64,000 nucleotides of DNA from Yersinia rochesterensis (lineage in GTDB: Bacteria > Pseudomonadota > Gammaproteobacteria > Enterobacterales > Enterobacteriaceae), in NCBI RefSeq assembly GCF_003600645.1, contig NZ_CP032482.1:496001-560000 (forward strand), written 5' to 3'. The notes under the pieces are model-generated. The model did not search any database, was not told the DNA's origin, and saw only the letters and a list, made by a program, of their open reading frames with translations. Below, piece by piece: positions 41,926 to 53,571 of this stretch (the stretch's first letter is position 1; each line of letters opens with the position of its first letter). A program made the position numbers and the translations under genes.

Positions 41926-43413
41926 ATGAACAAAGAGATTCTGGCTGTTGTAGAAGCAGTTTCCAATGAGAAATCCCTTCCGCGCGAGAAGATTTTTGAG
42001 GCGTTGGAAACCGCTCTAGCGACAGCGACCAAGAAAAAATACGAACAAGAAATTGAAGTTCGCGTCAGCATCGACCGTAAAACCGGTGATTTCGACACCT
42101 TCCGTCGTTGGGTTGCCGTTGATGAAGTCACGATGCCAACTCGCGAAATTACGTTAGACGCGGCTCAATATGAAGATCCATCGCTCCAGTTGGGCGATTA
42201 TGTTGAAGATCAGATTGAATCTGTCACTTTTGACCGCATTACCACCCAAACTGCCAAGCAAGTTATCGTACAAAAAGTGCGTGAAGCAGAACGGGCTATG
42301 GTAGTTGAACAATTCCGCCAGTATTTAGGTGAGATTGTTACCGGCACGGTTAAGAAAGTTAACCGCGACAGTATTGCACTGGATCTGGGCCATAATGCCG
42401 AAGCTGTTATTAACCGCGAAGACATGTTACCGCGTGAAAACTTCCGCCCAGGCGACCGTATCCGTGGTGTTTTGTACGATGTTCGTCCAGAAGCTCGCGG
42501 TGCTCAGCTGTTTGTCAGCCGTTCACGCCCTGAAATGCTGATCGAACTGTTCCGCATTGAAGTGCCAGAAATCGGCGAAGAATTGATCGAAATTAAAGCC
42601 GCTGCCCGTGATCCAGGTTCGCGTGCTAAAATTGCGGTTAAAACCAACGACAAACGTATCGACCCGGTCGGTGCTTGTGTTGGTATGCGTGGTGCCCGTG
42701 TTCAAGCTGTTTCCAGCGAACTTGGCGGCGAGCGCATTGATATTGTATTGTGGGATGATAATCCAGCCCAGTTTGTTATTAATGCCATGGCGCCAGCTGA
42801 TGTTGCGTCAATTGTGGTTGATGAAGACAAACACACAATGGATGTTGCCGTTGAAGCCAGTAACCTGGCACAGGCAATTGGCCGTAATGGCCAGAATGTG
42901 CGTTTAGCGGCACAGCTGAGTGGCTGGGAACTGAACGTAATGACGGCGGACGATCTTCAGGCGAAGCATCAGGCCGAGGCTCATGCCGCTATTGATACCT
43001 TCACCAAATATCTTGATATCGATGAAGACTTTGCCACCATCTTGGTAGAGGAAGGTTTCTCTTCTCTGGAAGAATTGGCTTACGTGCCAATGAAAGAACT
43101 TCTGGAAATCGATGGTCTTGACGAAGATACGGTTGAAGCGCTGCGTGACCGCGCCAAAGCTGCATTGACCACGCTGGCCCTGGCACAAGAAGAAAGTCTT
43201 GGCGACCAAAAACCCGCTGATGATCTGCTGAATCTGGCTGGTCTGGAACGTAGCATGGCATTTAAATTGGCTGCGCGCGGTGTGTGTACGCTGGAAGATC
43301 TTGCCGAGCAGGGTATCGATGATCTGGCAGATATTGAAGGGCTTAGCGATGAGCAAGCCGGCGAGCTGATAATGGCTGCACGTAATATCTGTTGGTTTGG
43401 CGATAACGCGTAA
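41926..43413 (+). CDS. nusA: transcription termination/antitermination protein NusA
   Basis: NusA binds RNA polymerase, promotes pausing and intrinsic termination, and takes part in rRNA antitermination. The 495-residue product has an N-terminal polymerase-binding domain (1-130), an S1 domain (about 135-200, [18 protein letters not shown]), and KH1/KH2 (about 200-345, with [14 protein letters not shown] and [17 protein letters not shown]). Two acidic repeat domains follow at the C-terminus ([17 protein letters not shown] and [17 protein letters not shown]). The start ATG at 41926 matches the E. coli [12 protein letters not shown] opening; it lies 21 bp after rimP. Confidence 0.97.
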   Translation: MNKEILAVVEAVSNEKSLPREKIFEALETALATATKKKYEQEIEVRVSIDRKTGDFDTFRRWVAVDEVTMPTREITLDAAQYEDPSLQLGDYVEDQIESVTFDRITTQTAKQVIVQKVREAERAMVVEQFRQYLGEIVTGTVKKVNRDSIALDLGHNAEAVINREDMLPRENFRPGDRIRGVLYDVRPEARGAQLFVSRSRPEMLIELFRIEVPEIGEELIEIKAAARDPGSRAKIAVKTNDKRIDPVGACVGMRGARVQAVSSELGGERIDIVLWDDNPAQFVINAMAPADVASIVVDEDKHTMDVAVEASNLAQAIGRNGQNVRLAAQLSGWELNVMTADDLQAKHQAEAHAAIDTFTKYLDIDEDFATILVEEGFSSLEELAYVPMKELLEIDGLDEDTVEALRDRAKAALTTLALAQEESLGDQKPADDLLNLAGLERSMAFKLAARGVCTLEDLAEQGIDDLADIEGLSDEQAGELIMAARNICWFGDNA

Positions 43414-43437
43414 TAAACTGTAGCAGGAAGGAACAGC

Positions 43438-46116
43438 ATGACAGATGTAACCGTAAAATCGCTGGCAGCTGAGATTCAGACTCCAGTTGATCGCCTGGTA
43501 CAGCAATTTGCTGATGCAGGGATCAAGAAGTCTGAAGTAGACTCAGTTACCCAGCAAGAAAAAGAAACATTGCTGGCGCACTTAAACCGTGAACACGGTA
43601 GTGCGCCTAATAAACTCACGTTGCAACGCAAAACGCGTAGCACCTTGAATATTCCGAGCACCGGCGGAAAAAGTAAATCGGTGCAAATAGAGGTCCGCAA
43701 GAAACGCACTTATGTAAATACGCCGGAAGCTGAACAAGCGAAAGCGGAAGAGCAGGCACAGCGTGAAGCGGAAGAGCAGGCACAACGTGAAGCGGAAGCA
43801 GCAGCGCAGAAAATCGCTGAAGAAAAAGCTAAACGAGCGGCCGAAGAACAAGCCAAACGTGAGGCCGCTGAAAAAGCTAAACGCCAAGCAGCGGAAAAAG
43901 AAAAAGTGACGAATCAACAAACCGACGAAAAAACCAAGCCAGCTCAGACTGATAAAGCACGCCGTGAAGCTGAAGCTGCCGAGCTGAAACGCTCTGTAGA
44001 AGAAGAAACACGCCGTAAGGTCGAGGAAGACGCTAAACGCGTTGCTGAGGAAGCCCGTAAAATGGCAGCCGAAAATGAAGGTAAATGGCCAGCACCTGTG
44101 ACTGAGCAGACTGAATCTGCCGATTACCATGTGACCACCTCACAACATGCGCGCGCCGCGGAAGATGAAAACGACGCCAAAGTTGAAGGTGATCGCCGCA
44201 GCCGCACTCGTGGTGGTAAAGCAACTAAACAGAAGAAAGGCAATAAACTCTCCGAGTCTAAAGCTGATCGCGAAGAAGCACGTGCTGTTGGCCGTAAAGG
44301 CAAACGTAAACCAAGCACATTACAACAGAGCTTCAACAAGCCTGTTGTTGCCGTTAACCGCGATGTAGTGATTGGCGAGACGGTAACTGTTGCTGAACTG
44401 GCAAACAAAATGGCTGTTAAAGGCTCTCAGGTCATCAAAGCAATGATGAAACTGGGTGCAATGGCAACCATTAACCAGGTTATCGATCAGGAAACAGCAC
44501 AGCTGGTTGCTGAAGAGATGGGCCACAAAGTTATCCTGCGTCGTGAAAACGAGCTGGAAGAAGCGCTGATGAGCGACCGTGATACCGGCGCTGAAGCTGC
44601 AGCTGAGCACCGCGCTCCAGTTGTGACCATCATGGGCCACGTTGACCACGGTAAAACTTCTCTGCTGGATTACATCCGCTCCACGAAAGTGGCGTCAGGT
44701 GAAGCCGGCGGTATTACACAGCACATCGGCGCTTATCACGTTGAAACTGAAAACGGCATGATCACTTTCCTGGATACACCGGGACACGCCGCGTTTACTT
44801 CAATGCGTGCCCGTGGTGCTCAGGCGACTGATATAGTGGTGCTGGTTGTTGCAGCCGACGATGGCGTGATGCCACAGACTATCGAAGCTATTCAGCATGC
44901 CAAAGCGGCGAACGTGCCAGTTGTGGTTGCTGTGAATAAAGTCGATAAGCCAGCCGCTGACCCAAGCCGTGTTAAAACTGAATTGATTCAATACGGTATT
45001 ATATCCGAAGATTTTGGCGGCGATGTTCCATTCATCGAAGTCTCTGCGAAAGTCGGTACCGGTATTGATAATCTGCTGCAAGCAATTCTGCTGCAAGCTG
45101 AAGTCATGGAACTGAAAGCAGTTCGTACTGGCATGGCAAGTGGTGTTGTTATCGAATCCTTCTTGGATAAAGGCCGTGGCCCAGTTGCTACCGTGCTGGT
45201 TCAACAAGGTACGCTGAACAAAGGCGATATCGTACTGTGTGGCTTCGAGTATGGCCGTGTACGTGCGATGCGTGACGAGCTAGGCCGTGATATCACGTCT
45301 GCTGGTCCTTCTATTCCGGTTGAGATCCTGGGCTTGTCCAGTGTTCCAGCTGCTGGTGACGAAGTTACTGTTGTTCGTGACGAGAAGAAAGCCCGTGAAG
45401 TTGCACTGTATCGTCAGGGCAAATTCCGCGAGGTTAAGCTGGCTCGTCAGCAGAAATCTAAACTGGAAAACATGTTTGCTAACATGACCGAAGGTGAAGT
45501 TTCTGAACTGAACATCGTCATCAAATCTGACGTACAGGGTTCTTGTGAAGCTATCTGTGATTCACTAGAAAAACTGTCTACCGATGAAGTGAAAGTCCGC
45601 ATTGTGGGTTCAGGCGTTGGTGGTATCACCGAAACTGACGCAACACTGGCCGCAGCTTCTGGCGCAATCATCCTTGGCTTTAACGTTCGTGCTGATGCTT
45701 CAGCGCGTCGTGTAGTAGAAACTGAAGGCTTGGATCTGCGTTACTACTCAGTCATTTATAGCTTGATTGATGAAGTTAAGCAGGCGATGAGTGGTATGCT
45801 GGCACCTGAGTACAAACAACAAATCATTGGTTTGGCTGAAGTTCGTGATGTGTTTAAATCACCGAAATTTGGCGCCATTGCTGGTTGTATGGTTACTGAA
45901 GGTGTGATTAAGCGTAATAATCCAATCCGTGTTCTGCGCGACAACGTGGTTATCTATGAAGGCGAGCTGGAATCTCTGCGCCGCTTCAAAGATGACGTTA
46001 GCGAAGTTCGTAATGGCATGGAATGTGGTATCGGCGTTAAGAACTACAATGACGTCCGTACGGGTGATGTGATCGAAGTCTTCGAAATTATCGAAATCAA
46101 ACGTACTATCGATTAA
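43438..46116 (+). CDS. infB: translation initiation factor IF-2
   Basis: IF-2 is a GTPase that brings fMet-tRNA to the 30S subunit and promotes subunit joining. The 892-residue product has the IF2-N motif at the start ([19 protein letters not shown]) and a long Ala/Glu/Lys/Arg-rich helix (about 98-220) with a 24-bp repeat. A second IF2-N domain lies at about 315-365, and the G domain has G1 [12 protein letters not shown] near 400, DTPGHAAF and NKVDKP. The EF-Tu-like and C-terminal tRNA-binding domains complete it. In E. coli internal starts give shorter IF2-2/3 forms. AGGAAGG precedes the ATG. Confidence 0.97.
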   Translation: MTDVTVKSLAAEIQTPVDRLVQQFADAGIKKSEVDSVTQQEKETLLAHLNREHGSAPNKLTLQRKTRSTLNIPSTGGKSKSVQIEVRKKRTYVNTPEAEQAKAEEQAQREAEEQAQREAEAAAQKIAEEKAKRAAEEQAKREAAEKAKRQAAEKEKVTNQQTDEKTKPAQTDKARREAEAAELKRSVEEETRRKVEEDAKRVAEEARKMAAENEGKWPAPVTEQTESADYHVTTSQHARAAEDENDAKVEGDRRSRTRGGKATKQKKGNKLSESKADREEARAVGRKGKRKPSTLQQSFNKPVVAVNRDVVIGETVTVAELANKMAVKGSQVIKAMMKLGAMATINQVIDQETAQLVAEEMGHKVILRRENELEEALMSDRDTGAEAAAEHRAPVVTIMGHVDHGKTSLLDYIRSTKVASGEAGGITQHIGAYHVETENGMITFLDTPGHAAFTSMRARGAQATDIVVLVVAADDGVMPQTIEAIQHAKAANVPVVVAVNKVDKPAADPSRVKTELIQYGIISEDFGGDVPFIEVSAKVGTGIDNLLQAILLQAEVMELKAVRTGMASGVVIESFLDKGRGPVATVLVQQGTLNKGDIVLCGFEYGRVRAMRDELGRDITSAGPSIPVEILGLSSVPAAGDEVTVVRDEKKAREVALYRQGKFREVKLARQQKSKLENMFANMTEGEVSELNIVIKSDVQGSCEAICDSLEKLSTDEVKVRIVGSGVGGITETDATLAAASGAIILGFNVRADASARRVVETEGLDLRYYSVIYSLIDEVKQAMSGMLAPEYKQQIIGLAEVRDVFKSPKFGAIAGCMVTEGVIKRNNPIRVLRDNVVIYEGELESLRRFKDDVSEVRNGMECGIGVKNYNDVRTGDVIEVFEIIEIKRTID
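43744..43791 (+). repeat. 24-bp in-frame direct repeat within infB
   Basis: Two copies of a 24-bp unit (GCGGAAGAGCAGGCAC followed by A.CGTGAA) lie at 43744-43767 and 43768-43791 with one mismatch. They encode the octapeptide AEEQAQRE twice in the variable N-terminal helix of IF-2, a known length-variable region. Confidence 0.9.
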
Positions 46117-46181
46117 TCGCCTTAGATCTGCTTATATCCATTTGGGGGGCCTTGGCCCCCCAATTTGTCTGGAGAATCCAA

Positions 46182-46592
46182 ATGGCAAAAGAATTCAGCC
46201 GTTCTCAGCGTGTTTCACAAGAAATGCAAAAAGAGATCGCACTCATCTTACAGCGCGAAATCAAAGACCCTCGTGTTGGCATGGCGACCGTGTCAGGTAT
46301 CGAGCTATCTCGTGATTTGGCTTACGCTAAAGTCTTTGTGACCTTCCTGAATGTGTTAACTGACAATGCTGATCCGGATACAGTAAAAAATGGCATTAAA
46401 GCACTGCAAGATGCCTCCGGTTATATCCGCACTCTGCTGGGTAAAGCAATGCGCTTGCGTATCGTGCCAGAACTGACTTTCGCTTATGACAACTCTCTGA
46501 TTGAAGGGATGCGGATGTCTAACCTGGTGACTAACGTCATCAAAAATGATGCAGAACGTCAGGTTAATCCAGGAAACGACGAGGAGAAGTAA
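46182..46592 (+). CDS. rbfA: 30S ribosome-binding factor RbfA
   Basis: RbfA is a KH-fold assembly factor for the 16S 5' end, needed in the cold. The 136-residue product starts [20 protein letters not shown]. It has the signature [20 protein letters not shown] and [13 protein letters not shown], then [18 protein letters not shown]. The ATG at 46182 follows CTGGAGAATCC; the open frame upstream to 46152 lacks a site. It overlaps truB by one base. Confidence 0.96.
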   Translation: MAKEFSRSQRVSQEMQKEIALILQREIKDPRVGMATVSGIELSRDLAYAKVFVTFLNVLTDNADPDTVKNGIKALQDASGYIRTLLGKAMRLRIVPELTFAYDNSLIEGMRMSNLVTNVIKNDAERQVNPGNDEEK

Positions 46593-47536
46593 TGGGTCGT
46601 CCACGTCGTCGCGGCCGTGACATTAACGGCGTTCTGTTATTGGATAAGCCGCTGGGCCTCTCCTCTAATGACGTTTTACAAAAGGTAAAACGCCTCTTTA
46701 GCGCAAACCGCGCAGGTCATACTGGTGCACTTGATCCTTTGGCGACCGGTATGTTGCCTATCTGTCTGGGTGAAGCGACCAAGTTTTCCCAATTTTTGCT
46801 AGATTCAGATAAACGCTATCGTGTTGTGGCCCGTTTAGGTCAACGGACTGATACCTCGGATGCCGAAGGCGCATTAATCAGCGAGCGGGAAGTTAATGTC
46901 ACGCAGGCGCAGATGGATGCCGCTCTGGACAGTTTCCGTGGTGATAGCCAGCAAGTGCCATCCATGTATTCTGCGTTGAAGCATCAAGGCAAGCCACTGT
47001 ATGAATATGCCCGTCAGGGGATTGAAGTAGAGCGCGAAGCGCGCAGTATTACTGTGTACGAGCTGCTCTTTATCCGCTGGGAAGGTAATGACCTAGAGCT
47101 GGAAATTCATTGCTCTAAAGGGACTTACATTCGCACCATTGTTGATGATTTGGGTGAATTGTTGGGTTGCGGCGCGCATGTCAGTTATTTGCGCCGTTTG
47201 CAGGTAGCGACTTATCCAAGTGATCGTATGGTGACTTTAGAGCAGTTAACGGCGATGGTTGAAGCGGCACAAGCAGCAGAGCGTTCGCCAAATGCGGAAC
47301 TGGATGCGCTGCTATTGCCGATGGACAGTGCAGTATTAAATTTCCCTGAAGTCAATCTGTTACCTGCTGTTGCTGCTTATATAAAACAAGGGCAGCCGGT
47401 GCATGTAGCCGGTGCGCCAGGCGAAGGAATGGTTCGTATCACTGAAGGTGAAGAGCGTAATTTCATTGGTATTGGCACCATTGCAGAAGATGGCCGAGTG
47501 GCTCCTAAGCGCTTGGTTGTGGAATATGCTGAGTAG
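46592..47536 (+). CDS. truB: tRNA pseudouridine-55 synthase TruB
   Basis: TruB makes the universal pseudouridine 55 in the T loop of tRNAs. The 314-residue product has [19 protein letters not shown], the catalytic motif [18 protein letters not shown] with Asp48, [17 protein letters not shown], and the C-terminal PUA domain (about 250-314; [17 protein letters not shown]). The start overlaps the rbfA stop as TAATG, implying coupled translation. Confidence 0.97.
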   Translation: MGRPRRRGRDINGVLLLDKPLGLSSNDVLQKVKRLFSANRAGHTGALDPLATGMLPICLGEATKFSQFLLDSDKRYRVVARLGQRTDTSDAEGALISEREVNVTQAQMDAALDSFRGDSQQVPSMYSALKHQGKPLYEYARQGIEVEREARSITVYELLFIRWEGNDLELEIHCSKGTYIRTIVDDLGELLGCGAHVSYLRRLQVATYPSDRMVTLEQLTAMVEAAQAAERSPNAELDALLLPMDSAVLNFPEVNLLPAVAAYIKQGQPVHVAGAPGEGMVRITEGEERNFIGIGTIAEDGRVAPKRLVVEYAE

Positions 47537-47664
47537 GGCCTAGCGGCCTACCTTGCGATCCCGCAGTTCAAAGAGTAGAATAGTGCGGCTTACATATTGG
47601 GTTGCTGAATTAGAGATCGGCGCCTGTCTTAATTTATCTATATATTTATATTTGGAGTTGTATC

Positions 47665-47934
47665 ATGTCTCTAAGTGTTGAAGCGAAAGCTAAAATCGTT
47701 GCTGACTTCGGTCGCGGTGCCAATGACACCGGTTCAAGCGAAGTTCAGGTTGCTCTGTTGACTGCTCAAATTAACCATTTGCAAAGTCACTTCTCCGAGC
47801 ACAAAAAAGATCACCACAGTCGTCGTGGTCTGCTGCGTATGGTATCCACGCGTCGTAAGCTGCTGGACTACCTGAAGCGTGAAGACATATCGCGTTATGC
47901 TTCCCTGATCGAGCGTCTGGGTCTGCGTCGCTAA
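47665..47934 (+). CDS. rpsO: 30S ribosomal protein S15
   Basis: S15 is a primary 16S-binding protein of the 30S platform. The 89-residue product contains [45 protein letters not shown] (in overlapping parts) and [27 protein letters not shown] precedes the ATG. In E. coli S15 represses its own translation through a pseudoknot at the start region. A strong terminator separates it from pnp. Confidence 0.98.
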   Translation: MSLSVEAKAKIVADFGRGANDTGSSEVQVALLTAQINHLQSHFSEHKKDHHSRRGLLRMVSTRRKLLDYLKREDISRYASLIERLGLRR

Positions 47935-47952
47935 GTCTGCGAGTTTCGGGAG

Positions 47953-47979
47953 AAAGGGGCCAAATTGGCCCCTTTTTTC
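47953..47979 (+). terminator. rpsO terminator
   Basis: GGGGCCA and TGGCCCC pair around AAT, with AAA before and TTTTTT after. In E. coli this terminator is leaky, so rpsO-pnp read-through transcripts also exist. Confidence 0.92.
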
Positions 47980-48058
47980 TAAGAAGCAATGATAAAATAC
48001 GTTAGTATATTGTTGTTGTTCTATATTTTAAAAAAAGGATCTTCCGGTGCAGAGGTTC

Positions 48059-48114
48059 GCGCGGCTAATGAGAGACTTTAACTCAATGGGAGTTAAGGGT
48101 TGTCATTAGTCGCG
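48059..48114 (+). promoter_or_regulatory. pnp 5' leader RNase III hairpin
   Basis: CGCGGCTAATGA (48060-48071) pairs with TCATTAGTCGCG (48103-48114), and an inner stem TTAACTC / GAGTTAA (48078-48084 with 48090-48096) stacks inside. In E. coli RNase III cuts such a stem in the pnp leader, and PNPase then degrades the remaining duplex to repress its own mRNA. The layout and distance, about 80 bp before pnp, are the same here. Confidence 0.8.
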
Positions 48115-48195
48115 AGGATGCAGTGTGAAGGTATTAGTAACAGGTGGATGAGATCGTCAATACGATCCGGCACCGCATAGTATAAGGATACTATT

Positions 48196-50316
48196 TTGCT
48201 GACTCCGATTATTCGTAAATTCCAGTACGGCCAACATACCGTCACCATCGAAACTGGCATGATGGCTCGTCAGGCAACTGCTGCTGTAATGGTAAGCATG
48301 GATGACACAGCAGTATTCGTCACTGTTGTTGGCCAAAAGAAAGCCAAACCAGGCCAGAGCTTCTTCCCTCTGACAGTTAACTATCAGGAGCGTACTTACG
48401 CTGCTGGTCGTATCCCAGGCAGCTTCTTCCGTCGTGAAGGCCGCCCAAGTGAAGGCGAAACACTGACTTCACGTCTGATTGACCGTCCGATTCGCCCACT
48501 GTTCCCAGACAGCTTCCTGAATGAAGTTCAGGTTATTGCGACTGTTGTTTCGGTTAACCCACAAATTAACCCAGATATCGTGGCATTGATTGGTGCATCA
48601 GCTGCGCTAAGCCTGTCAGGTATTCCATTCAACGGCCCAATCGGTGCTGCGCGCGTTGGCTTTATCAACGACCAGTACGTGCTGAACCCAACCACTGACG
48701 AGCTGAAAGAAAGCCGTCTGGACTTGGTTGTTGCCGGTACTGCTGCTGCAGTATTGATGGTTGAATCAGAAGCTCAAATTCTGTCTGAAGATCAAATGTT
48801 AGGCGCGGTTGTCTTCGGTCACGAACAACAACAAGTTGTGATTGAAAATATCAACGCTCTGGTTGCTGAAGCGGGCAAACCGAAGTGGGATTGGCATGCA
48901 GAACCAGTGAATGAAGCGCTGCACGCGCGTGTTGCTGAGTTGGCTGCTGCTCGTCTGGGTGACGCATACCGTATCACCGAGAAACAAGAGCGTTACACAC
49001 AAGTTGATGCTATCAAAGCTGACGTGACTGAAGCGCTGTTAGCGCAAGACGATACTTTAGATGCTGCTGAAATTCAGGATATCCTGGGCAGTGTTGAGAA
49101 AAACGTCGTGCGTAGCCGTGTATTAGCTGGCGAGCCGCGTATTGATGGCCGCGAAAAAGATATGATCCGTGGTCTGGATGTGCGTACCGGCGTATTGCCA
49201 CGTACTCATGGTTCTGCGTTGTTCACCCGTGGCGAAACTCAGGCACTGGTTACTGCAACATTGGGTACTGCACGTGATGCACAAAATATTGATGAGCTGA
49301 TGGGTGAGCGTACTGACTCATTCCTGCTACACTATAATTTCCCTCCATATTGTGTTGGTGAAACCGGTATGGTTGGCTCACCGAAACGTCGTGAGATTGG
49401 CCATGGCCGTCTGGCAAAACGTGGTGTGTTGGCAGTAATGCCAAGCCCGAGTGAATTCCCTTACACGATTCGTGTGGTTTCTGAAATCACCGAGTCTAAC
49501 GGTTCTTCCTCAATGGCTTCTGTTTGTGGTGCTTCTCTGGCCTTGATGGATGCAGGTGTGCCGATTAAAGCCGCTGTTGCCGGTATCGCAATGGGCTTGG
49601 TTAAAGAAGACGAAAACTTTGTGGTGCTGTCTGACATTCTGGGTGACGAAGATCACTTGGGCGACATGGACTTTAAAGTAGCCGGTAGCCGTGACGGTAT
49701 CACCGCATTGCAAATGGATATTAAAATCGAAGGTATCACCCGCGAAATCATGCAGGTGGCTCTGAACCAAGCTAAGGGTGCGCGTCTGCACATTCTGGGT
49801 GTTATGGAACAGGCTATCAGCACACCGCGTGGCGATATCTCTGAGTTCGCGCCACGCATCTACACCATAAAAATCAATCCTGAGAAAATCAAGGATGTGA
49901 TCGGTAAAGGTGGTTCAGTGATCCGTGCGTTGACTGATGAAACCGGTACTACCATTGAGATCGGCGATGATGGCACCATTAAGATTGCGGCAACCGACAG
50001 CGAAAAAGCACAGCATGCTATCCGCCGTATCGGAGAGATTACTGCCGAAATCGAAGTAGGTCGTATCTATAATGGTAGTGTGACCCGTATTGTTGACTTC
50101 GGTGCATTTGTGGCCATTGGTGGCGGTAAAGAAGGTCTGGTTCACATTTCTCAAATCGCTGACAAGCGTGTTGATAAAGTGACTGACCATCTGCAAATGG
50201 GCCAGGAAGTTCCAGTGAAAGTAATAGAAGTTGATCGTCAGGGACGTATTCGCCTGAGTATCAAAGAAGCTTTAGAAACTGCCACTCCTGCTGTAGAAAC
50301 TCCGGCAGCTGAGTAA
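48196..50316 (+). CDS. pnp: polyribonucleotide nucleotidyltransferase (PNPase)
   Basis: PNPase is a 3'-5' phosphorolytic exoribonuclease and degradosome component. The 706-residue product starts at TTG, as E. coli pnp does: [20 protein letters not shown]. It has two RNase PH domains (about 1-220 and 310-545; [32 protein letters not shown] region and [14 protein letters not shown]), a KH domain (about 555-615, [17 protein letters not shown]) and an S1 domain (about 622-692, [18 protein letters not shown]). The short Thr/Glu/Ala tail is typical. Autoregulation is expected through the leader hairpin. Confidence 0.97.
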   Translation: MLTPIIRKFQYGQHTVTIETGMMARQATAAVMVSMDDTAVFVTVVGQKKAKPGQSFFPLTVNYQERTYAAGRIPGSFFRREGRPSEGETLTSRLIDRPIRPLFPDSFLNEVQVIATVVSVNPQINPDIVALIGASAALSLSGIPFNGPIGAARVGFINDQYVLNPTTDELKESRLDLVVAGTAAAVLMVESEAQILSEDQMLGAVVFGHEQQQVVIENINALVAEAGKPKWDWHAEPVNEALHARVAELAAARLGDAYRITEKQERYTQVDAIKADVTEALLAQDDTLDAAEIQDILGSVEKNVVRSRVLAGEPRIDGREKDMIRGLDVRTGVLPRTHGSALFTRGETQALVTATLGTARDAQNIDELMGERTDSFLLHYNFPPYCVGETGMVGSPKRREIGHGRLAKRGVLAVMPSPSEFPYTIRVVSEITESNGSSSMASVCGASLALMDAGVPIKAAVAGIAMGLVKEDENFVVLSDILGDEDHLGDMDFKVAGSRDGITALQMDIKIEGITREIMQVALNQAKGARLHILGVMEQAISTPRGDISEFAPRIYTIKINPEKIKDVIGKGGSVIRALTDETGTTIEIGDDGTIKIAATDSEKAQHAIRRIGEITAEIEVGRIYNGSVTRIVDFGAFVAIGGGKEGLVHISQIADKRVDKVTDHLQMGQEVPVKVIEVDRQGRIRLSIKEALETATPAVETPAAE

Positions 50317-50438
50317 TTAGTATTCCACAGCTCCTTGCTGATGAGTGAGGGGCTGTGTTATCTCGAGGGCAGGATGCTCTTGTATTAAACAAATGGATGA
50401 AAGGATATTTATCCAATGTTTGTCTTCGGGAGTAGGAA

Positions 50439-51323
50439 ATGAAGCCTTTCTTGCGCTGGTGTTACGTTGTGACAGCACTGATGCTGGCAGGATGCAGCAA
50501 CCATGATTGGCGTAAAGACGAGGTGTTGGCAATTCCGTTGCAACCTACGTTGCAGCAGGAAGTGATTCTGGCGCGCATGGAACAAATCCTTGCAAGTCGG
50601 GCACTTACGGATGATGAGCGCGCGCAGCTTTTATATGAGCGCGGAGTGCTGTATGATAGCCTCGGGCTACGGGCACTAGCGCGAAATGATTTTTCGCAAG
50701 CGTTAGCTATTCGTCCTGATATGCCAGAAGTTTTTAACTATCTGGGCATTTATTTAACGCAGGCAGGCAATTTTGATGCTGCCTATGAAGCGTTTGATTC
50801 TGTACTAGAGCTTGATCCAACTTACAATTACGCGCGTTTAAACCGGGGTATCGCTCTGTATTATGGCGGTCGACTCCCGTTGGCGCAGGATGATCTGCAG
50901 GCGTTTTATCAAGACGATCCAAATGATCCCTTCCGTTCGTTATGGCTGTATCTGGTGGAAAGAGAAATCGATCCTAAGACAGCTGCAGTAGCGCTACAAC
51001 AGCGCTATGAAAAATCGGACAGAGGGCAATGGGGATGGAATATTGTCGAATTCTACTTGGGCACAATCAGCGAAAAAACGCTGATGGAACGGCTCAAGGC
51101 AGATGCAATGGATAACACTTCGCTCGCTGAGCATCTCAGTGAAACTGACTTCTATTTAGGTAAACATTACCTAAGTCTGGGGGACAAGAACACTGCTTCG
51201 GCGCTGTTCAAACTGACGGTAGCTAACAACGTTCATAACTTTGTTGAGCACCGCTATGCATTGTTGGAATTGGCGCTTTTGGGCCAAGAACAAGACGACC
51301 TATCGGAATCGGACCAGCAATAG
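50439..51323 (+). CDS. nlpI: lipoprotein NlpI
   Basis: NlpI is an outer-membrane TPR lipoprotein that adapts the protease Prc and scaffolds murein endopeptidases. The 294-residue product has a lipoprotein signal peptide with lipobox LAGC (Cys at residue 20), then TPR repeats: [40 protein letters not shown] and [20 protein letters not shown]. The conserved C-terminal helical part is [13 protein letters not shown] and [24 protein letters not shown] precedes the ATG. It lies between pnp and deaD as in E. coli. Confidence 0.96.
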   Translation: MKPFLRWCYVVTALMLAGCSNHDWRKDEVLAIPLQPTLQQEVILARMEQILASRALTDDERAQLLYERGVLYDSLGLRALARNDFSQALAIRPDMPEVFNYLGIYLTQAGNFDAAYEAFDSVLELDPTYNYARLNRGIALYYGGRLPLAQDDLQAFYQDDPNDPFRSLWLYLVEREIDPKTAAVALQQRYEKSDRGQWGWNIVEFYLGTISEKTLMERLKADAMDNTSLAEHLSETDFYLGKHYLSLGDKNTASALFKLTVANNVHNFVEHRYALLELALLGQEQDDLSESDQQ

Positions 51324-51371
51324 CTGACGAACAATTATTAGCCTGATATACCTTGGTTTTTACCAACGTTA

Positions 51372-51398
51372 ATCACCCTAACAGGTGATGGCCTTTTT
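51372..51398 (+). terminator. terminator after nlpI
   Basis: ATCACC and GGTGAT form a 6-bp stem with loop CTAACA, followed by GGCCTTTTTG, 48 bp after the nlpI stop. Confidence 0.65.
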
Positions 51399-51439
51399 GT
51401 TCGTTTTATAATCTAATTTGAGCCGGTTCACACTTTTCA

Positions 51440-51520
51440 ATGAAAATGACTGAAAATTTTCTCGACGAGTTATGTAGACTGGCTGCCATTATTAATGAGG
51501 CACGTGTACATGACTACTGA
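51440..51520 (+). CDS. yrbN: small protein YrbN upstream of deaD
   Basis: This 26-codon ORF reads [20 protein letters not shown] then ARVHDY. E. coli YrbN, a small protein shown to be made, is recalled as [20 protein letters not shown] then ARVHDY, so the last 20 residues are identical. Its stop lies 11 bases inside deaD (deaD ATG at 51510), so the two overlap in different frames, suggesting that translation of yrbN influences deaD initiation. It is too short for usual gene callers. Confidence 0.9.
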   Translation: MKMTENFLDELCRLAAIINEARVHDY

Positions 51521-53489
51521 GCTTGAAACCTCTTTTGCTGATCTGGGGCTGTCCGCTCCAATTCTTTCCGCTCTGACTGATCTTGGTTATGAAAAACCAT
51601 CTCCTATTCAGTTGGAATGTATTCCACACCTGTTGAACGGCCGTGATGTTCTCGGCATGGCACAAACCGGTAGTGGTAAAACAGCCGCATTTGGTCTGCC
51701 GCTGTTGCACAACATTGACCCAACATTGAAAGCGCCACAGGTACTGGTGTTAGCACCGACCCGTGAGTTGGCTATTCAGGTTGCACAGGCACTGACCGAT
51801 TTTTCAAAACACATGAACGGCGTTAACGTGGTGGCCCTGTACGGCGGTCAGCGTTATGACGTTCAATTACGCGCTTTGCGCCAAGGGCCACAAGTTGTTG
51901 TCGGCACCCCAGGTCGTCTGTTAGACCACCTGAAACGCGGTACTCTTAACCTATCTAACCTGAGCGGTTTAGTGTTGGATGAAGCAGATGAAATGCTGCG
52001 TATGGGCTTTATCGAAGACGTCGAAACTATCATGGCGCAGATCCCAGCAGAACATCAGACTGCACTGTTCTCTGCTACCATGCCAGAAGCGATTCGTCGT
52101 ATCACCCGTCGCTTTATGAAAGAGCCACAGGAAGTCCGCATTCAGTCTAGCGTGACGACCCGCCCTGACATTAGCCAGAGTTTCTGGAGAGTTGGTGGTG
52201 GTTATAACAAGAAAGAAGCATTGGTTCGTTTCTTGGAATCTGAAGATTTCGATGCAGCCATCATCTTCGTGCGTACTAAAAATGCGACGCTGGAAGTTGC
52301 AGAAGCTCTGGAACGTAGTGGTTACAACAGCGCTGCATTGAACGGCGACATGAACCAGGCGCTGCGTGAGCAGACACTGGATCGCCTGAAAGATGGCCGT
52401 CTGGATATCCTGATTGCGACTGATGTTGCTGCTCGTGGGCTGGATGTTGAACGTATCAGCTTGGTTGTAAACTATGATATCCCTATGGATTCAGAGTCTT
52501 ATGTTCACCGTATCGGCCGTACTGGTCGTGCGGGTCGTGCAGGCCGCGCATTACTGTTCGTAGAGAACCGTGAACGTCGTCTGTTACAGAACGTTGAACG
52601 TACCATGAAGCTGACTATCCCTGAAGTTCAGTTGCCAAATGCAGAATTGTTGGGCGAGCGCCGCTTAGCTAAATTCGCAGCGAAAGTGGGCCAACAGCTG
52701 GAAAGCAGTGATTTGGATATGTACCGCGCGTTGTTGGCGAAGCTGCAACCAGAAGAAGAGTTTGATCTCGAAACTCTGGCTGCCGCACTGTTGAAAATGG
52801 CACAGGGCGAACGTCCTTTGATCCTGCCACCGGAAGCTCCGCGTCGTCCACAGCGTGAATTCAATTCTCGCGATGACCGTGGTAGTGATCGCGGCCGTGA
52901 TCGTAATGACAGCCGTCGTGAACCTCGCTCTGACAACCGTGAAGGTGGCGAGCGTCCAGCACGTCGCGAACGTCGTGATGTTGGCGAGATGGAACTGTAC
53001 CGCATTGAAGTGGGTCGTGATGATGGTGTTGAAGTTCGTCATATCGTTGGCGCTATCGCTAACGAAGGTGATATCAGCAGCCGTTATATCGGCAACATCA
53101 AGCTGTTTGCTTCGCATTCAACTATCGAGCTGCCAAAAGGCATGCCGGGCGAAATGTTATCTCACTTCACCCGTACCCGTATCCTGAACAAGCCGCTGAA
53201 CATGCAGCTGTTGGGTGATGCACAGCCGCATGAGCGCCGTGAGCGCCCAGCGGGTGGTAACGGTGGTGGTGAGCGCCGTGGTGGTGCTGGCCGTTCAGCC
53301 GGTGGCGAACGTCGTGAAGGCGCAGGTGCTCCTCCTCGTCGTTCATTCGGCAGCGACCGTGCTCCAGCTGGTGGTGGCGAACAACGTCGTGGCAATCGTG
53401 ATGGTCAGCGCTCAGCTGCACCAGCACCACGTCGCGATGATGCCGCAGCGCCAGCCGCACCCGCTCGCCGTCGTTTCGGTGATGCATAA
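51510..53489 (+). CDS. deaD: ATP-dependent DEAD-box RNA helicase DeaD (CsdA)
   Basis: DeaD unwinds RNA in cold-shock mRNA turnover and 50S assembly. The 659-residue product has the Q motif (FADLGL ... [11 protein letters not shown]), motif [15 protein letters not shown] at about 50-63, Ia [13 protein letters not shown] at about 157 ([12 protein letters not shown]), SAT, and [16 protein letters not shown] DbpA-like RNA-binding domain follows (about 480-555), then a long Arg/Gly/Ala-rich tail ([20 protein letters not shown]). The ATG at 51510 begins [13 protein letters not shown]. It overlaps yrbN. Confidence 0.97.
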   Translation: MTTELETSFADLGLSAPILSALTDLGYEKPSPIQLECIPHLLNGRDVLGMAQTGSGKTAAFGLPLLHNIDPTLKAPQVLVLAPTRELAIQVAQALTDFSKHMNGVNVVALYGGQRYDVQLRALRQGPQVVVGTPGRLLDHLKRGTLNLSNLSGLVLDEADEMLRMGFIEDVETIMAQIPAEHQTALFSATMPEAIRRITRRFMKEPQEVRIQSSVTTRPDISQSFWRVGGGYNKKEALVRFLESEDFDAAIIFVRTKNATLEVAEALERSGYNSAALNGDMNQALREQTLDRLKDGRLDILIATDVAARGLDVERISLVVNYDIPMDSESYVHRIGRTGRAGRAGRALLFVENRERRLLQNVERTMKLTIPEVQLPNAELLGERRLAKFAAKVGQQLESSDLDMYRALLAKLQPEEEFDLETLAAALLKMAQGERPLILPPEAPRRPQREFNSRDDRGSDRGRDRNDSRREPRSDNREGGERPARRERRDVGEMELYRIEVGRDDGVEVRHIVGAIANEGDISSRYIGNIKLFASHSTIELPKGMPGEMLSHFTRTRILNKPLNMQLLGDAQPHERRERPAGGNGGGERRGGAGRSAGGERREGAGAPPRRSFGSDRAPAGGGEQRRGNRDGQRSAAPAPRRDDAAAPAAPARRRFGDA

Positions 53490-53514
53490 GTCTTAGTCAT
53501 CTTTGATGATTAAA

Positions 53515-53541
53515 AAAAACCAGCCCTCGGGCTGGTTTTTT
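53515..53541. terminator. terminator between deaD and yhbW
   Basis: AAAACCAGCC and GGCTGGTTTT form a 10-bp stem with loop CTC and long A and T flanks, so it can stop both converging transcripts. Confidence 0.9.
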
Positions 53542-53571
53542 TATGTCTGCAATGTTCAACCTGTGAGTGAA

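Noticed and set aside
47980..48195. SraG small RNA in the rpsO-pnp gap
   Set aside because: A small RNA is known at this place in relatives, but I cannot identify a promoter and terminator for it in the sequence with confidence.
53162..53487. Long minus-strand open frames opposite the deaD tail
   Set aside because: They arise from the Arg/Gly-rich, GC-rich repeats of the deaD coding strand and have no independent start signal or protein-like composition.
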